In this document: positions 48,344 through 58,785 of the stretch, in pieces
Layout of the letters: every line of letters begins with the position of its first letter
How positions within the stretch are numbered: position 1 is the first letter of the stretch
DNA from: Rhodospirillaceae bacterium
GTDB taxonomy: Bacteria > Pseudomonadota > Alphaproteobacteria > Rhodospirillales > Casp-alpha2
Reading direction: 5' to 3'
NCBI GenBank assembly: GCA_016845145.1
Contig: JAERTE010000148.1
Span: 1-64,000 of the forward strand
Length of the DNA stretch: 64,000 nucleotides
Notes under the pieces: model-generated
Seen by the model: only the letters and a program-made list of their open reading frames with translations
Databases searched by the model: none
Told to the model about the DNA's origin: nothing
Position numbers and translations under genes: made by a program

Positions 48344-49171
48344 ATGCAGACCGATCAGCCTGCCACTGTTATTGAAGTCCAAGACCTAGTCACCCATTAC
48401 GGTGAGCGGGAAATCCTCAAGGGCATTACCATGGAGGTCCGTGACGGCGAGATAATGGTGATCATGGGGGGCTCGGGGTCCGGCAAATCGACGCTGTTGC
48501 GCCATCTCATGGCGTTGGAGACAAAGACATCCGGTACGATGAGTATCCTGGGCAATGATATTGACGATCTTTCGGCCCGCGAGTTCGTCGACTTGCGCAA
48601 GAAGCTGGGCGTGGCCTTCCAGGGCGGGGCGTTGTTCAGCTCTCTCACCGTGGGTGAAAACGTCATGCTGCCGCTCTATGAGCACACCGATCTCGACCGC
48701 AAAACCATGGAAATCATGGCACGCATGAAACTGGAGGTGGTCGAACTGGGCGGATTTGAAGGTTTGATGCCGTCGGAACTCTCCGGCGGAATGATCAAAC
48801 GTGCGGCTTTTGCTCGTGCAATGGTTATGGACCCGCGCATCATGTTTTGCGATGAGCCGTCAGCAGGTTTGGACCCAGCCGTGGCGTCGGCTCTGGATGA
48901 CCTGATTTTGCGCCTGCGCGACGCCATGGGTATGAGTATCGTCGTCGTCACGCATGAACTCGACAGCGCTTTCAAGATCGCAGATCGGATTACCATTCTG
49001 GATCGCGGCCATATTTTGATGATCGGCACGGTCGATGAGATCAGGAATTCGGACAACGAACGAATCTACAATCTCCTCAACCGTGTGGCGGATAGCGACG
49101 CCATCGATCCAGATGAGTATCTGGCGCGTCTAACGGGTGAGGAGTACACAGTGGGGAATCAACCTCTATGA
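48344..49171 (+). CDS. mlaF: MlaF-family ABC transporter ATPase
   Basis: Walker A GGSGSGKST; ELSGGMIKRAAFARAM; DEPSAGLDP. Confidence 0.95.
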   Translation: MQTDQPATVIEVQDLVTHYGEREILKGITMEVRDGEIMVIMGGSGSGKSTLLRHLMALETKTSGTMSILGNDIDDLSAREFVDLRKKLGVAFQGGALFSSLTVGENVMLPLYEHTDLDRKTMEIMARMKLEVVELGGFEGLMPSELSGGMIKRAAFARAMVMDPRIMFCDEPSAGLDPAVASALDDLILRLRDAMGMSIVVVTHELDSAFKIADRITILDRGHILMIGTVDEIRNSDNERIYNLLNRVADSDAIDPDEYLARLTGEEYTVGNQPL

Positions 49172-50142
49172 GAAGCTCAAAAATTAACTATCTTCTTGTT
49201 GGCATGTTTGTCCTGTTGACGATTGCGGCGTTGGTCGTCTCCATCGCCATGCTCACCGGACGGACCGGTGCCGTGGATGCCTACCATGCGATTTACCGCA
49301 ACGTCACTGGTATCAAATTTGGCACTCAGGTGATCTACGAGGGCTATCCCATTGGCCAAGTGGAGAGTGTAGCGCCGCAGCACCAAGAGGGCGGCATGGT
49401 GTTTCGGGTCGACTTTACGGTTCAGCAAGGCTGGAAAATACCCGAAGACAGCAAAGTCGAAATCGCCGCCCCAGGGCTGTTGGCGGCAAAGACCTTGAGT
49501 ATCCATGCCGGCTCTTCCAAAACAGCGCTCAAGCCCGGCGATGCCGCGCGTACTCTTGATGCGCCGGATGTGTTCGGCGCTATGACCTCATTGGCCGATC
49601 AGCTGTCCTCGTTGGTCGAAAAAGAGGTCAAGCCGTTGCTGCAAAACGTCAGCTTCGCCGTCAATGACATCAACAAGTTTTTGATCGGTGATGGCACCAC
49701 ATTGGTCAATGACGCGTCCGGCCTGATCAAGGATGTCAGTGGGCGCTTGCCGCAGATTGCCAATGATATTGAGACTTTCACGCGTAATCTCAATAATGCC
49801 AGCGGCGAAGTGATGAAGCTGGCATCAATGAAAAATCGCAAGCAGATTGAGGACGTCCTTGATCACATGGAGGTTGCGGCGATCAAGTTCAACACCGTAC
49901 TCAGTGCAACCAAACAGGTGGTTGGAGACCTCAACAAATTGGTGGTCGATCCGAAAGGGGATGTGGATGCAATTGTAGGAGAGTCGCGCTACATCATCGA
50001 GTCGGTTGCGCGCCATATTGATTCCATCAATCAAAACATGGAAGGCGCTGCACGCAACATGAACGAATTTTCGCGCCAGATCAGGGCTAACCCAGGCCTC
50101 CTTTTGAGTGGTACGGCGCAGACCGACAAAGCGCGGCGTTAG
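49168..50142 (+). CDS. mlaD: MlaD-family MCE protein
   Basis: N-terminal TM; YRNVTGIKFGTQVIYEGYPIGQVESVAPQ MCE domain. Confidence 0.93.
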   Translation: MRSSKINYLLVGMFVLLTIAALVVSIAMLTGRTGAVDAYHAIYRNVTGIKFGTQVIYEGYPIGQVESVAPQHQEGGMVFRVDFTVQQGWKIPEDSKVEIAAPGLLAAKTLSIHAGSSKTALKPGDAARTLDAPDVFGAMTSLADQLSSLVEKEVKPLLQNVSFAVNDINKFLIGDGTTLVNDASGLIKDVSGRLPQIANDIETFTRNLNNASGEVMKLASMKNRKQIEDVLDHMEVAAIKFNTVLSATKQVVGDLNKLVVDPKGDVDAIVGESRYIIESVARHIDSINQNMEGAARNMNEFSRQIRANPGLLLSGTAQTDKARR

Positions 50143-50150
50143 GGGACGAT

Positions 50151-50762
50151 ATGAAAAATTCGATGCGGATCGTAAACCGGAATATCGCTCTTGCTGTGCT
50201 GTCGGTGTTGGCGTTGTCAGCGTGTGCATCCGCACCGCCAGCACCCGAGGATCACTATTATCGCCTACAGGCGACTTTTGCCGGCAATGGGATGGCGAAC
50301 CCCTTGCCCGGCACCATAGAGATCGACCGATTTGTTGCCGATGGCCTGACCTCCGAGCGTGGCCTTGTTTATTCCGACGCACGTGCGCCTAACCAGGTCA
50401 AAGCCTACCATTTCCATTTCTGGACCAAACCGCCAACAGTGATGTTGCGTGACGAGTTGGTTACCTTCCTGCGCGAAGCCAGGGTAGCGAAAGCCGTGGT
50501 CACACCTGAACTGCGTGTCGATGCCGATTACGTCTTAACCGGCAAGATCGAGCATCTGGAGCAGATCGTCGGAAAGGGTGAACGAACAGTTATGGAGGTC
50601 GAATTGGGGCTCCGGTCGGCTCGCGATGGCAAGCTCATGTTCTTGAAGACCTATCGTCAGGAGAACGCGGCTGCCAAAGGCGTTGCAGCGGCGGTTGAAT
50701 CATTGAATACGGCGCTTTCCATTGTATTTGCGGATTTCGTCGCCGACTTGTCTAAGCGTTGA
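50151..50762 (+). CDS. ABC-type transport auxiliary lipoprotein (PqiC/DUF330-like)
   Basis: Lipobox LSACAS; HYYRLQ; downstream of mlaD. Confidence 0.85.
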   Translation: MKNSMRIVNRNIALAVLSVLALSACASAPPAPEDHYYRLQATFAGNGMANPLPGTIEIDRFVADGLTSERGLVYSDARAPNQVKAYHFHFWTKPPTVMLRDELVTFLREARVAKAVVTPELRVDADYVLTGKIEHLEQIVGKGERTVMEVELGLRSARDGKLMFLKTYRQENAAAKGVAAAVESLNTALSIVFADFVADLSKR

Positions 50763-50767
50763 GTTCT

Positions 50768-51355
50768 ATGCATCAGCCGATCTCGCATCTGGTTGGCCCC
50801 AAAAACCGATGGCAACGCCAAGGACACCGGAGCGGTGTTTTGTGGTTCACCGGGCTTTCGGGGTCAGGCAAATCGTCGCTGGCGGTTGGATTGGAGCGCG
50901 CCTTCTTTGAACTCGGCGCGCGGGTTTTTGTTCTGGACGGGGACAATCTGCGCCACGGACTGAACGGAGATTTGGGTTTTTCGGACGAGGATCGTCAAGA
51001 AAACATCCGTCGGGTAATCGAAGTTGCGGCATTGTTCTCGGAAGCCGGCTTTATTGTTGTGACGGCATTCATTTCACCGTTTCAGGTCGACAGGGCCGGT
51101 GCCCGAGGAGCCATTGGAGACGGGTTTCACGAGATATTCATCCACGCCGATCTCGAAGTCTGCGAAAAGCGTGATCCAAAAGGTTTGTATGTGAAGGCAA
51201 GGTCTGGAGAAATTCCCGATTTTACTGGGATTTCTTCACCGTACGAAGCGCCGTTAGAACCGGATATGACCGTGAATTCAGGTGAGGAGGATTTCGACAC
51301 CTGTTTAGCAGCGCTGGTGAATTACGCCACCCAGGTTTTTGATGTCGCTCGATAG
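50768..51355 (+). CDS. cysC: Adenylylsulfate kinase
   Basis: LWFTGLSGSGKSSLAVGLERAFFELGARVFVLDGDNLRHGLNGDLGFS. Confidence 0.95.
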   Translation: MHQPISHLVGPKNRWQRQGHRSGVLWFTGLSGSGKSSLAVGLERAFFELGARVFVLDGDNLRHGLNGDLGFSDEDRQENIRRVIEVAALFSEAGFIVVTAFISPFQVDRAGARGAIGDGFHEIFIHADLEVCEKRDPKGLYVKARSGEIPDFTGISSPYEAPLEPDMTVNSGEEDFDTCLAALVNYATQVFDVAR

Positions 51356-51358
51356 CGG

Positions 51359-51604
51359 CTACATCATCCCCAATGCACGTTTGTAGACATCCAAAACCTC
51401 TTCCATCTCATTCCGATCGGACGAGTCCATCTTACGTAAGCGGATGATCTGACGCAGAACCTTGACGTCGAAACCGGTCCCTTTGGCTTCCGAATAGACC
51501 TCGCGAATATCATCGCTCAGCGCTTTCTTTTCCTCCTCAAGCCGTTCGATACGCTCCACGAAGGAACGCAACCGATCTCCGGCAACACCTGCAACGTCAT
51601 TCAT
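51359..51604 (-). CDS. GapR-like (DUF2312) DNA-binding protein
   Basis: LRSFVERIERLEEEKKALSDDIREVYSEAKGTGFDVKVLRQIIRLRKMD. Confidence 0.94.
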   Translation of the reverse strand: MNDVAGVAGDRLRSFVERIERLEEEKKALSDDIREVYSEAKGTGFDVKVLRQIIRLRKMDSSDRNEMEEVLDVYKRALGMM

Positions 51605-51761
51605 CGACAATGTCTCCCATGAGGCCTCTGTTCTGGAGCCGCGATTGATATACTTTGAGCTGCTGGTTCGCAAGTCTCATTGCCGATCACCATAACAGTT
51701 GTCATAGGCGGATATCTTTTATAACATAAGGGATAGGTCAGGTGGTTGGAGGTGTTCGCCA

Positions 51762-52826
51762 GTGGCAGAATATGATCTCAGTCGTTGCAGTGTGTTTCTA
51801 GTCGAAGACAACATTTACGTCCGCAACACATTGGAAGATTTGCTGCGGAACTTTCAGTTCGCACGTGTTTCCACAGCTGAGAACGGCGAGGAAGCAATCG
51901 ATTTCCTGAAATCCATGAAGCAGGCGGGAAATCCTGGCCCGGACTTGATCATTTCCGATCTGGTCATGACTCCCATCAACGGGTTGCTGTTGTTGCGCTG
52001 GGCCCGCACGGCGAAGGACAGTCCCAACCGCATGGTGCCCTATGTGATGGTTTCCGGTGCGGCCGACCGCGAATATGTGAACTCGGCGCGTGATCTGGGC
52101 GTCACCGAGTTTATCGCTAAACCATTCTCCGCGACGTCGGTCTACGAGCGAATTCTCGAAGTCATCGATTATCCGCGTCAATTCGTTACCACACAAAAAT
52201 ATTTCGGCCCCGATCGGCGTCGTAAGGAAGGCTCCGCACCCGACGGGTCCGACAGACGAACCGTCAAAGATGAAGATGTCACCATTGTCTACTCCGCCGA
52301 CAAGGTAACGAAAGCCACCAAGCCGACGGAGGTTTGGTATTGGCGTCTTCCCAACTCGCTTAAGGAAAAGGCCGCGAGCGGTCTCGGCGGTGGCGCAAAT
52401 ACAAAGGGTGAATTGCCGTCGGCTTTGCTCGAAGAGGCCGAACAGCAGTTGGAGCGTGCTGCCCTGGACTTTTCCACCTGGGCCCTGGAATACCTTTCCA
52501 AGTTGGCGGACTTGTGTACGGAAGCTTTGATGGAGCCTGGGCGCCGCAGCCGCCACTTTTCGGAGATCCATACTCTTGCCTTGGAACTTCGCGGGCAAGG
52601 TGGAACCTTCGGATATCCATTGGTGTCACAAATCGGCAAGATGCTGTTTGACTTGACGCTGGAAGGCTGCCGAGAAGACGACAACGCCGTGGAGATCGTC
52701 AAGTGTCACGTGGATGCCATGCGGGCCGTTCTTCGTGAGAAAGTCGCCGGAGACGGCGGTGATGTCGGTAAGGCGGTGATCAAAGGCTTGCAGCAGAGTA
52801 TTTCGAAGTTCCAGGTGGTGGAATGA
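51762..52826 (+). CDS. Response regulator with C-terminal helical domain
   Basis: VFLVEDNIYVRNTLEDLLRNF; DLIISDLVMTPINGL; EFIAKPFSATSVYERI. Confidence 0.9.
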   Translation: MAEYDLSRCSVFLVEDNIYVRNTLEDLLRNFQFARVSTAENGEEAIDFLKSMKQAGNPGPDLIISDLVMTPINGLLLLRWARTAKDSPNRMVPYVMVSGAADREYVNSARDLGVTEFIAKPFSATSVYERILEVIDYPRQFVTTQKYFGPDRRRKEGSAPDGSDRRTVKDEDVTIVYSADKVTKATKPTEVWYWRLPNSLKEKAASGLGGGANTKGELPSALLEEAEQQLERAALDFSTWALEYLSKLADLCTEALMEPGRRSRHFSEIHTLALELRGQGGTFGYPLVSQIGKMLFDLTLEGCREDDNAVEIVKCHVDAMRAVLREKVAGDGGDVGKAVIKGLQQSISKFQVVE

Positions 52827-53030
52827 GACCGGAACAAATTGCGCATTAGGTATTTGAAATTCTTCAAAGGATGCGCATATCATAAGAGGATGAAAGACGG
52901 AAATTGGGTTTTCCGTTGTCCGCATGTGGTTCCAAAGGTCTGAAATGACAGATAGGTATTGCAATGCGTCTTATTCACACGGGGGTGGAAAGGAACTGAA
53001 CGAACGATAAAAAAATAGGAGCGGGACAAA

Positions 53031-54140
53031 ATGAACGAAGCTACCGGCATTACGTTGCCGTCGGTTTTCTTGATAGCTCATGAGCCGCGGCATCGAGGGG
53101 AATTAGAAAGCCTCCTCGCCAGACACTTCAACGTTCAAACATACGACGACCTACACGCTGCCTTGGGCGCCCTTGAAAGCCAGGCCCCAGATGTGGTGGT
53201 GATTGAGAACGACATGCCGCCGAAAGGTGGGTTGCGCATGTTGGTCATGCAGGCCGGTGGACTACCGAAGCCGCCGGGATTCTTGGTGACGGCAAAAAAA
53301 GGCGAGGGCTTGAACGTTTCCTTTGCTGACGGACCTGCAGCCGGTCGGTATCTCACTTGGCCGTTCAGTGGGCGCGTATTGATCGATCAGATCAGCGAAC
53401 TGATCAATCACTCGGCCGAGAAGGGGTGGGAGAACCTACCCGACAACCAGCGCCGGCCATTGCAAATGACGGTCGAAGAATACCAGAAGGTCGCGGATGC
53501 CATCGCGGCTGGCGAACCTATCGACTACAAATCGGCCGCTGAAAGCTGCGAGCCGTTGGTTGACGCAACAAAAGACGGAGCGGCTCACGCGTTGTTGGTC
53601 GCCGTCCAGTCGCACCATGACTACACCTATGTTCATTCGACGCGGGTGGCGACGTTATTGACGCTGTTCGGTCATGGACTCGGGATGAAAGGCGACAATC
53701 TGCTGATCTTATCTACGGGTGGATTACTGCACGATGTCGGCAAGTTGGTAACGCCTCCGGAAATTCTGGGGAAACCCGGTAAATTGGACGACCAGGAATG
53801 GCCGATCATGCAGAATCATGTGGTCGAGTCCGGCCATTTGTTGAGCCATAACCCGGATGTCGTCCGCGGTGCGCGGATCATCGCCGAGCAGCATCACGAA
53901 AAATTGGATGGGACAGGCTATCCGCTCGGGCTCAAGGGCAAAGACTTGAACGATTTGGCACGCATGTCGACCATTGTCGATATCTTTGGCGCATTGACCG
54001 ACGCGCGTTCCTATAAGCCGGCGTTTCCGGCGGAAAAGGCATTCGCCATTCTTGAAGACATGGGCGGCGGCATCGATCAAAACCTGCTCAAGGTGTTCAA
54101 GGAGATTTTCCTTCCCGGCAGTAAAGCCGAAGCAGCCTAA
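53031..54140 (+). CDS. HD-GYP domain protein with degenerate receiver domain
   Basis: GGLLHDVGKLVTPPEIL; EQHHEKLDGTGYPLGLKG. Confidence 0.93.
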   Translation: MNEATGITLPSVFLIAHEPRHRGELESLLARHFNVQTYDDLHAALGALESQAPDVVVIENDMPPKGGLRMLVMQAGGLPKPPGFLVTAKKGEGLNVSFADGPAAGRYLTWPFSGRVLIDQISELINHSAEKGWENLPDNQRRPLQMTVEEYQKVADAIAAGEPIDYKSAAESCEPLVDATKDGAAHALLVAVQSHHDYTYVHSTRVATLLTLFGHGLGMKGDNLLILSTGGLLHDVGKLVTPPEILGKPGKLDDQEWPIMQNHVVESGHLLSHNPDVVRGARIIAEQHHEKLDGTGYPLGLKGKDLNDLARMSTIVDIFGALTDARSYKPAFPAEKAFAILEDMGGGIDQNLLKVFKEIFLPGSKAEAA

Positions 54141-54161
54141 GCCTATAGCTCAGTTGAGCTG

Positions 54162-55295
54162 TCAGCCCAGTTCGGCGGTTTCCTCGATAAGGTGGTCAAC
54201 GACGGCATTGAGCGCGGCATCGTGGCCGGCACCGGATTGCTCTGCCGCTGCATATGCTTGGCGTTGACGATGCGCACTGGTGCCTCGTCGGCAGATCGTA
54301 CGGATGTGCGCGATCTCTTTTTCACAACCCAACGCCTGGGCATCTTCCGCGACTAGGTTCAACAGCTCTTCGACCAACTCATCGACGGGGACGATGCGTC
54401 CTTGCCCGAAATCGACCAGTCCTTCGTCGATCCCGTAACGTTGCGCGCGCCAACGGTTTTCATTGACCAGCATGGTCGCGTACTGGCGCCAACGCTGATT
54501 GTTCAGCCGAAGCCGGTACAACATATGCAGCACGGAAGCATAAAGCGCCGCGATGGCCGCCGCATCGTCGATATTCGTGCACACATCGCAAATACGCATT
54601 TCCAATGTCGGGAAGCGGCTCGACGGGCGGATGTCCCACCAAATCTTCGATGCATCTTCGATCAGGCCGGCATCGACCAGAACATCCACATGGCGCATGT
54701 ATTCGGCGTGCGATTCGAACAGGTTCGGCAGTCCCGTACGTGGCATCTCGTCCCACACACTGAGCCGGTAACTGTTAAGGCCGGTGTCAAAGCCCTGCCA
54801 ATAGGGCGATGACGTGCTGAGCGCCAGGAAATGCGGCAAAAAGTACGCAGCCTGGTTCATCAGATCGATGCGTAAATCGTCTTCACCCGCCGAGACATGC
54901 ACATGCATGCCGCATATGAGTAACCGACGCACCACAGCCTGCAAGTCTTCGGCAATAACGTTGTAGCGCTCGGCGTCAGTATGATCCTGTTCCGACCATT
55001 GTGAAAACGGATGCGTCGATGCGGCGATGGGGGCGAGGCCGTGCTTGTCGGCTATGTCGATGACAGATCGCCTGAGATCTGCCAGATGCTCGCGTGCTTC
55101 GGCGACGTTTTTGCTTGGTGGTGTATTGACTTCAAGCTGGGATCGCATGAATTCGTGCGCCACCTGATCACCGAGCGCCTTCGAGCATGCGTCGAACATT
55201 TCTTGCGGCGGCTCCGCCAGCGCTCGCGTTTCTCGGTCGACGATCAGGTATTCTTCCTCAATGCCGATGTGAAAATGCGGTGCTTCGAAGACCAT
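54162..55295 (-). CDS. Carboxylate-amine ligase YbdK family (GCS2)
   Basis: HFHIGIEEEYLIVDRETRAL; GMHVHVSAGEDD; PSSRFPTLEMRICDVCT. Confidence 0.94.
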   Translation of the reverse strand: MVFEAPHFHIGIEEEYLIVDRETRALAEPPQEMFDACSKALGDQVAHEFMRSQLEVNTPPSKNVAEAREHLADLRRSVIDIADKHGLAPIAASTHPFSQWSEQDHTDAERYNVIAEDLQAVVRRLLICGMHVHVSAGEDDLRIDLMNQAAYFLPHFLALSTSSPYWQGFDTGLNSYRLSVWDEMPRTGLPNLFESHAEYMRHVDVLVDAGLIEDASKIWWDIRPSSRFPTLEMRICDVCTNIDDAAAIAALYASVLHMLYRLRLNNQRWRQYATMLVNENRWRAQRYGIDEGLVDFGQGRIVPVDELVEELLNLVAEDAQALGCEKEIAHIRTICRRGTSAHRQRQAYAAAEQSGAGHDAALNAVVDHLIEETAELG

Positions 55296-55306
55296 TGTCC
55301 GTCTCC

Positions 55307-56113
55307 CTAAAACCTCTCGACCCGGTGCAGGCCGGGTTGTTCGAGTATTTTCGTCAAGGCGCGTTCCAGGTAGCCCGCCCAGCGCTCAATACCGGCGTCG
55401 TCGCGAACCTGGTTTTGGTTGATCTCGATGACGCAACTGGGTAGGCCCGCGGCGCCCGCGTGCATATCGATGGTGTAGGCGAGATCATGACCGGAATAGG
55501 GCTCGTTGTCGCCCACGTTCAGGCCTTCCGCTTCTAGTAATTCCATCAGCGGCACCGCAATGCGTGGGTCATGGTTCCACAAAACGCCTACATCCCACGG
55601 GCGCGGCTGTCCGCCGAACCCGGGTGAGAAGCTGTGCACCGAAAACAGTGCCGGTGCTTGTCCGTGTTCCCAAAGCCGTGCCAACGCCCGGTTGACGGCG
55701 TCGTGGTAGGGCTCGAACAGATCGCGGATACGTTGGCGTTTGGCGGCTTCGCTCAAATCCTTGTTGCCCGGGATAGCCGTATCATCGCTCCTGTCCATGA
55801 TCGATTGCGGATGGCCCGGTGGCCGGTTGAGATCGATCAGCAGGCGGGAATATCCGGCCAATACCAAAGGCGCATCCAGGTTTGCGGACAAGCGCCTGGA
55901 GATCGCTTCGGCACCAATATCGTAGGCGATGTGGCGATCAAAGGCATCATCGGCCATGCCGAGCCGGCCAAGGCTCGCCGGAATTTCCCGGCTCGCGTGA
56001 TCGCAAACCAACAGCAGCGGTGTCGGCGCATCACGATTTACCACCTCGAAGGGTGCCGGATCACCGTCGTCCAAGAGCGGCGGTATGGGTTCTTGTAGCG
56101 TGTCGATATTCAT
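55307..56113 (-). CDS. N-formylglutamate amidohydrolase family protein
   Basis: LLLVCDHASREIPASLGRLGM; LFSVHSFSPGF; YTIDMHAGAAGLPSCVIEINQ. Confidence 0.92.
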   Translation of the reverse strand: MNIDTLQEPIPPLLDDGDPAPFEVVNRDAPTPLLLVCDHASREIPASLGRLGMADDAFDRHIAYDIGAEAISRRLSANLDAPLVLAGYSRLLIDLNRPPGHPQSIMDRSDDTAIPGNKDLSEAAKRQRIRDLFEPYHDAVNRALARLWEHGQAPALFSVHSFSPGFGGQPRPWDVGVLWNHDPRIAVPLMELLEAEGLNVGDNEPYSGHDLAYTIDMHAGAAGLPSCVIEINQNQVRDDAGIERWAGYLERALTKILEQPGLHRVERF

Positions 56114-56186
56114 GACAAGACTATAGCGGATCGTGTCTCAAAAGCGAGGCGCGAGAATTCCCCCGTCAGGTTTTGGAAGAAACACA

Positions 56187-56681
56187 ATGAGCGAGAACCG
56201 CTCCGCATTTTTGGAAGGCATGAGCCGCGCCGCAGCGAGCGTTTCCGTCGTCGCGACAGATGGGGCTGGCGGGCGTGGCGGGGTCACGGTCAGTTCCATG
56301 ACATCGGTCTCAGCTGATCCGCCGACTATGCTTGTGTGCATCAACCGTGAAGCACGGAGTGCCGGCCGCATTCAGGAAAATGGCAATTTCTGCATCAATC
56401 TTCTACGCGACGATCAAGACGATATTTCCAATGTGTTCGCGGCCATTGTCGACCCGCCGGGCGGAGATAAGTTTTCAGTGGGCGATTGGGAAAGGGGCGA
56501 AAGCGGCGCGCCGAGATTAACCAATGCCCTCGTCACTTTTGATTGCCGTCTCATCGACACCCACCAATCGGGGTCGCATTTCATGTTCGTGGGCGAAGTT
56601 GTGGAGACCACCGTTGATGAAGGAAAACCGTTAATCTATGGCAGCCGTTCCTACGGTATTCCCAAATATCATTCCGAATAA
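56187..56681 (+). CDS. Flavin reductase family protein
   Basis: ASVSVVATDGAGGRGGVTVSSMTSVSADPPTMLVCIN. Confidence 0.93.
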   Translation: MSENRSAFLEGMSRAAASVSVVATDGAGGRGGVTVSSMTSVSADPPTMLVCINREARSAGRIQENGNFCINLLRDDQDDISNVFAAIVDPPGGDKFSVGDWERGESGAPRLTNALVTFDCRLIDTHQSGSHFMFVGEVVETTVDEGKPLIYGSRSYGIPKYHSE

Positions 56682-56687
56682 AACGAC

Positions 56688-58673
56688 CTATAGCTTGCGG
56701 GCGAGTTTGCGGCCTTCGTAAATCGCCATCACCGCCAAGCGTGGCGCCACGGCATCTCCGATCACCTCTATATCCAAACCTCTGTCCGTCAATTCGTCGG
56801 CCAGCCAGGTCTGTGATTCGTTGGTGCATGCCAGCACCAAGCCATCCGCATCCAAATGACCCGTATCGCCATCGCGCAGGTCGACAATGTCGGCACCATT
56901 ACCATGCCAATGGGTGATCGCCGCGTCAGTAATGGTCTTGATCCCCAATTGTTTGAGCTTTTGACGGAGCGGCCAATCGGTTGCGGTACGGATCAATTCC
57001 CAAGCAGTCATGGCAAAGCGGGTAACGATTGTGACGCCGCAGCCTTGTTCCGCCAATTGCCACGCGGTGCCCGCACCGTGCCAATGGCCGATATCGTCGA
57101 GCACGACAATATGTCCGCTGGGCCGGGCGGCACGGCCCATGATGTCCTCCACGGACCAGACATTGCCCTTGGTGTAGCCGGGCAATTTGTCGACATGCGG
57201 CAAGGCGCGCTGAAAACCGCGTTCATCGGGCAGAGAGCCGGTGGCGGTGATGACATTACCAGCACCGAATGCAACCACGTCTTCAGCCTCGATCAGTCGA
57301 TTGAGTTGTACGTCAACGCCCAGTCGCTGTAACTGAGCCTCGTACCATTCGATCAAATCGAGAATTTGTGCGCGGCGAGGTTGCTCACCGGCGAGCCGGA
57401 AGCGCCCGCCCAACTGTGGTGCGGCCTCAGCCAAGGTCACACTGTGGCCCCGTTCTGCTGCCACACGGGCGGCTTCCAGGCCCGCCGGGCCGCCGCCCAC
57501 GATCAAGACCTTTTTCGGCGTTTCCGTGGGTTTGAACCTGTCGCCGCCCCATTCGAACTCACGGCCGGCGCTTGGGTTCACCAAGCAAGAAATCCAATAA
57601 TCCCGGTGCCGTCGGCCCCAACACATTTGGTTGCACGACAAGCAGGGGCGGATGTCTTGCGGTCGCCCGGCTTCGGCCTTGCGTGCCATATGCGGATCGG
57701 CGATTTGGCCCCGCACGATCGACACCATGTCGGCCTGTCCGGCCCCGATAACGGTATTGGCGGCTTCTGGGGTGCGGATGTGGCTCTCGCACTGCACGCG
57801 GGCCGTTTTCACCACCTGCTTCAGCGCTTCGGCGAAAGGCGCACCCAGTTTATCTTCGTAGAGCACGGTGGGCATCAGTGGGTAGAAATCGAAATAACTG
57901 CCGGTGCCGCACGTGACATAATCCATCATGCCGCGTTCGTCGTGATAGGCGATAATCTCCTGCATGGCCTCGATTGAAAGCGAGGCCTCGACACCGGGGT
58001 GCATGTTGATGGCAAGGCCGATAATGAAATCGTCACCAACCTTGGAGCGGATGCGTTCGATAATGGTGCGCGAGAAACGCGTGCGATTTTCCAGGGAGCC
58101 GCCCCACTTGTCGTCGCGTCGGTTCGACCATGGAGTCCAGAATTGATCGATCAATGCATGGTAGGCGGCGAACAGTTCAATGCCATCGAAGCCTGAGCCC
58201 CGAGCCCGCCCGGCTGCTTCGGCGAAGGCGTCGATGATCACCTCGATCTCTTGGTCGGTCATGGCGTGGCTTCCGTCGGAATCGTGATAGGACGGCAAAC
58301 CTGATGGTGACCAGTTCGGCATGTACGAGTTATCAAAATCTCCGTGTTGGCCAACATGATAGAGCTGATGGATCATCACCGTGTCTTGATCGTGACAGGC
58401 GTCTGTGATTTTCCGGAAGTGTGGGATGACAGCGTCATCACCGGGGCGGAAATTGCCGCGCGTAAGCACGGCGGTCGCATGCACCGGCATGGGCTCGACG
58501 ACGATCATCGCGGCGCCGCCGCGCGCGCGTTCTTCGTAGTATCCGAGATGCCGCTCTCCAGGCAGACCTTGTTCGGCCATGTTGGCCGTGTGTGCGCCGA
58601 AAACCAGGCGGTTTTTTAAGGTTTTGTGACGCAGATCCAGTGGCTGGAAAAGATGCGGAAATTGCTGTGGCAA
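56688..58673 (-). CDS. NADH:flavin oxidoreductase / trimethylamine-dehydrogenase-like protein (TTG start proposed)
   Basis: FQPLDLRHKTLKNRLVFGAHTANMAEQGLPGERHLGYYEERARGGAAMIVVEP; CLSCNQMCWGRRHRDYWISCLVNP FeS motif; VLIVGGGPAGLEAARVAAERGH. Confidence 0.92.
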   Translation of the reverse strand: MPQQFPHLFQPLDLRHKTLKNRLVFGAHTANMAEQGLPGERHLGYYEERARGGAAMIVVEPMPVHATAVLTRGNFRPGDDAVIPHFRKITDACHDQDTVMIHQLYHVGQHGDFDNSYMPNWSPSGLPSYHDSDGSHAMTDQEIEVIIDAFAEAAGRARGSGFDGIELFAAYHALIDQFWTPWSNRRDDKWGGSLENRTRFSRTIIERIRSKVGDDFIIGLAINMHPGVEASLSIEAMQEIIAYHDERGMMDYVTCGTGSYFDFYPLMPTVLYEDKLGAPFAEALKQVVKTARVQCESHIRTPEAANTVIGAGQADMVSIVRGQIADPHMARKAEAGRPQDIRPCLSCNQMCWGRRHRDYWISCLVNPSAGREFEWGGDRFKPTETPKKVLIVGGGPAGLEAARVAAERGHSVTLAEAAPQLGGRFRLAGEQPRRAQILDLIEWYEAQLQRLGVDVQLNRLIEAEDVVAFGAGNVITATGSLPDERGFQRALPHVDKLPGYTKGNVWSVEDIMGRAARPSGHIVVLDDIGHWHGAGTAWQLAEQGCGVTIVTRFAMTAWELIRTATDWPLRQKLKQLGIKTITDAAITHWHGNGADIVDLRDGDTGHLDADGLVLACTNESQTWLADELTDRGLDIEVIGDAVAPRLAVMAIYEGRKLARKL

Positions 58674-58785
58674 GGCGCGCTCCTCCGAGGCTAACGACCA
58701 TAGGGGTCCTTCACATTGCCGCCCAAATGCTTTTCGCGCAATGGGGCGGCTTGCTCCCAATTCCCGCATGCTCCATATATCAGTG

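Noticed and set aside
54147-54160. agctca-gt-tgagct hairpin between convergent genes
   Set aside because: Placed like a terminator but lacks a T-tract and has a very tight loop; not called.
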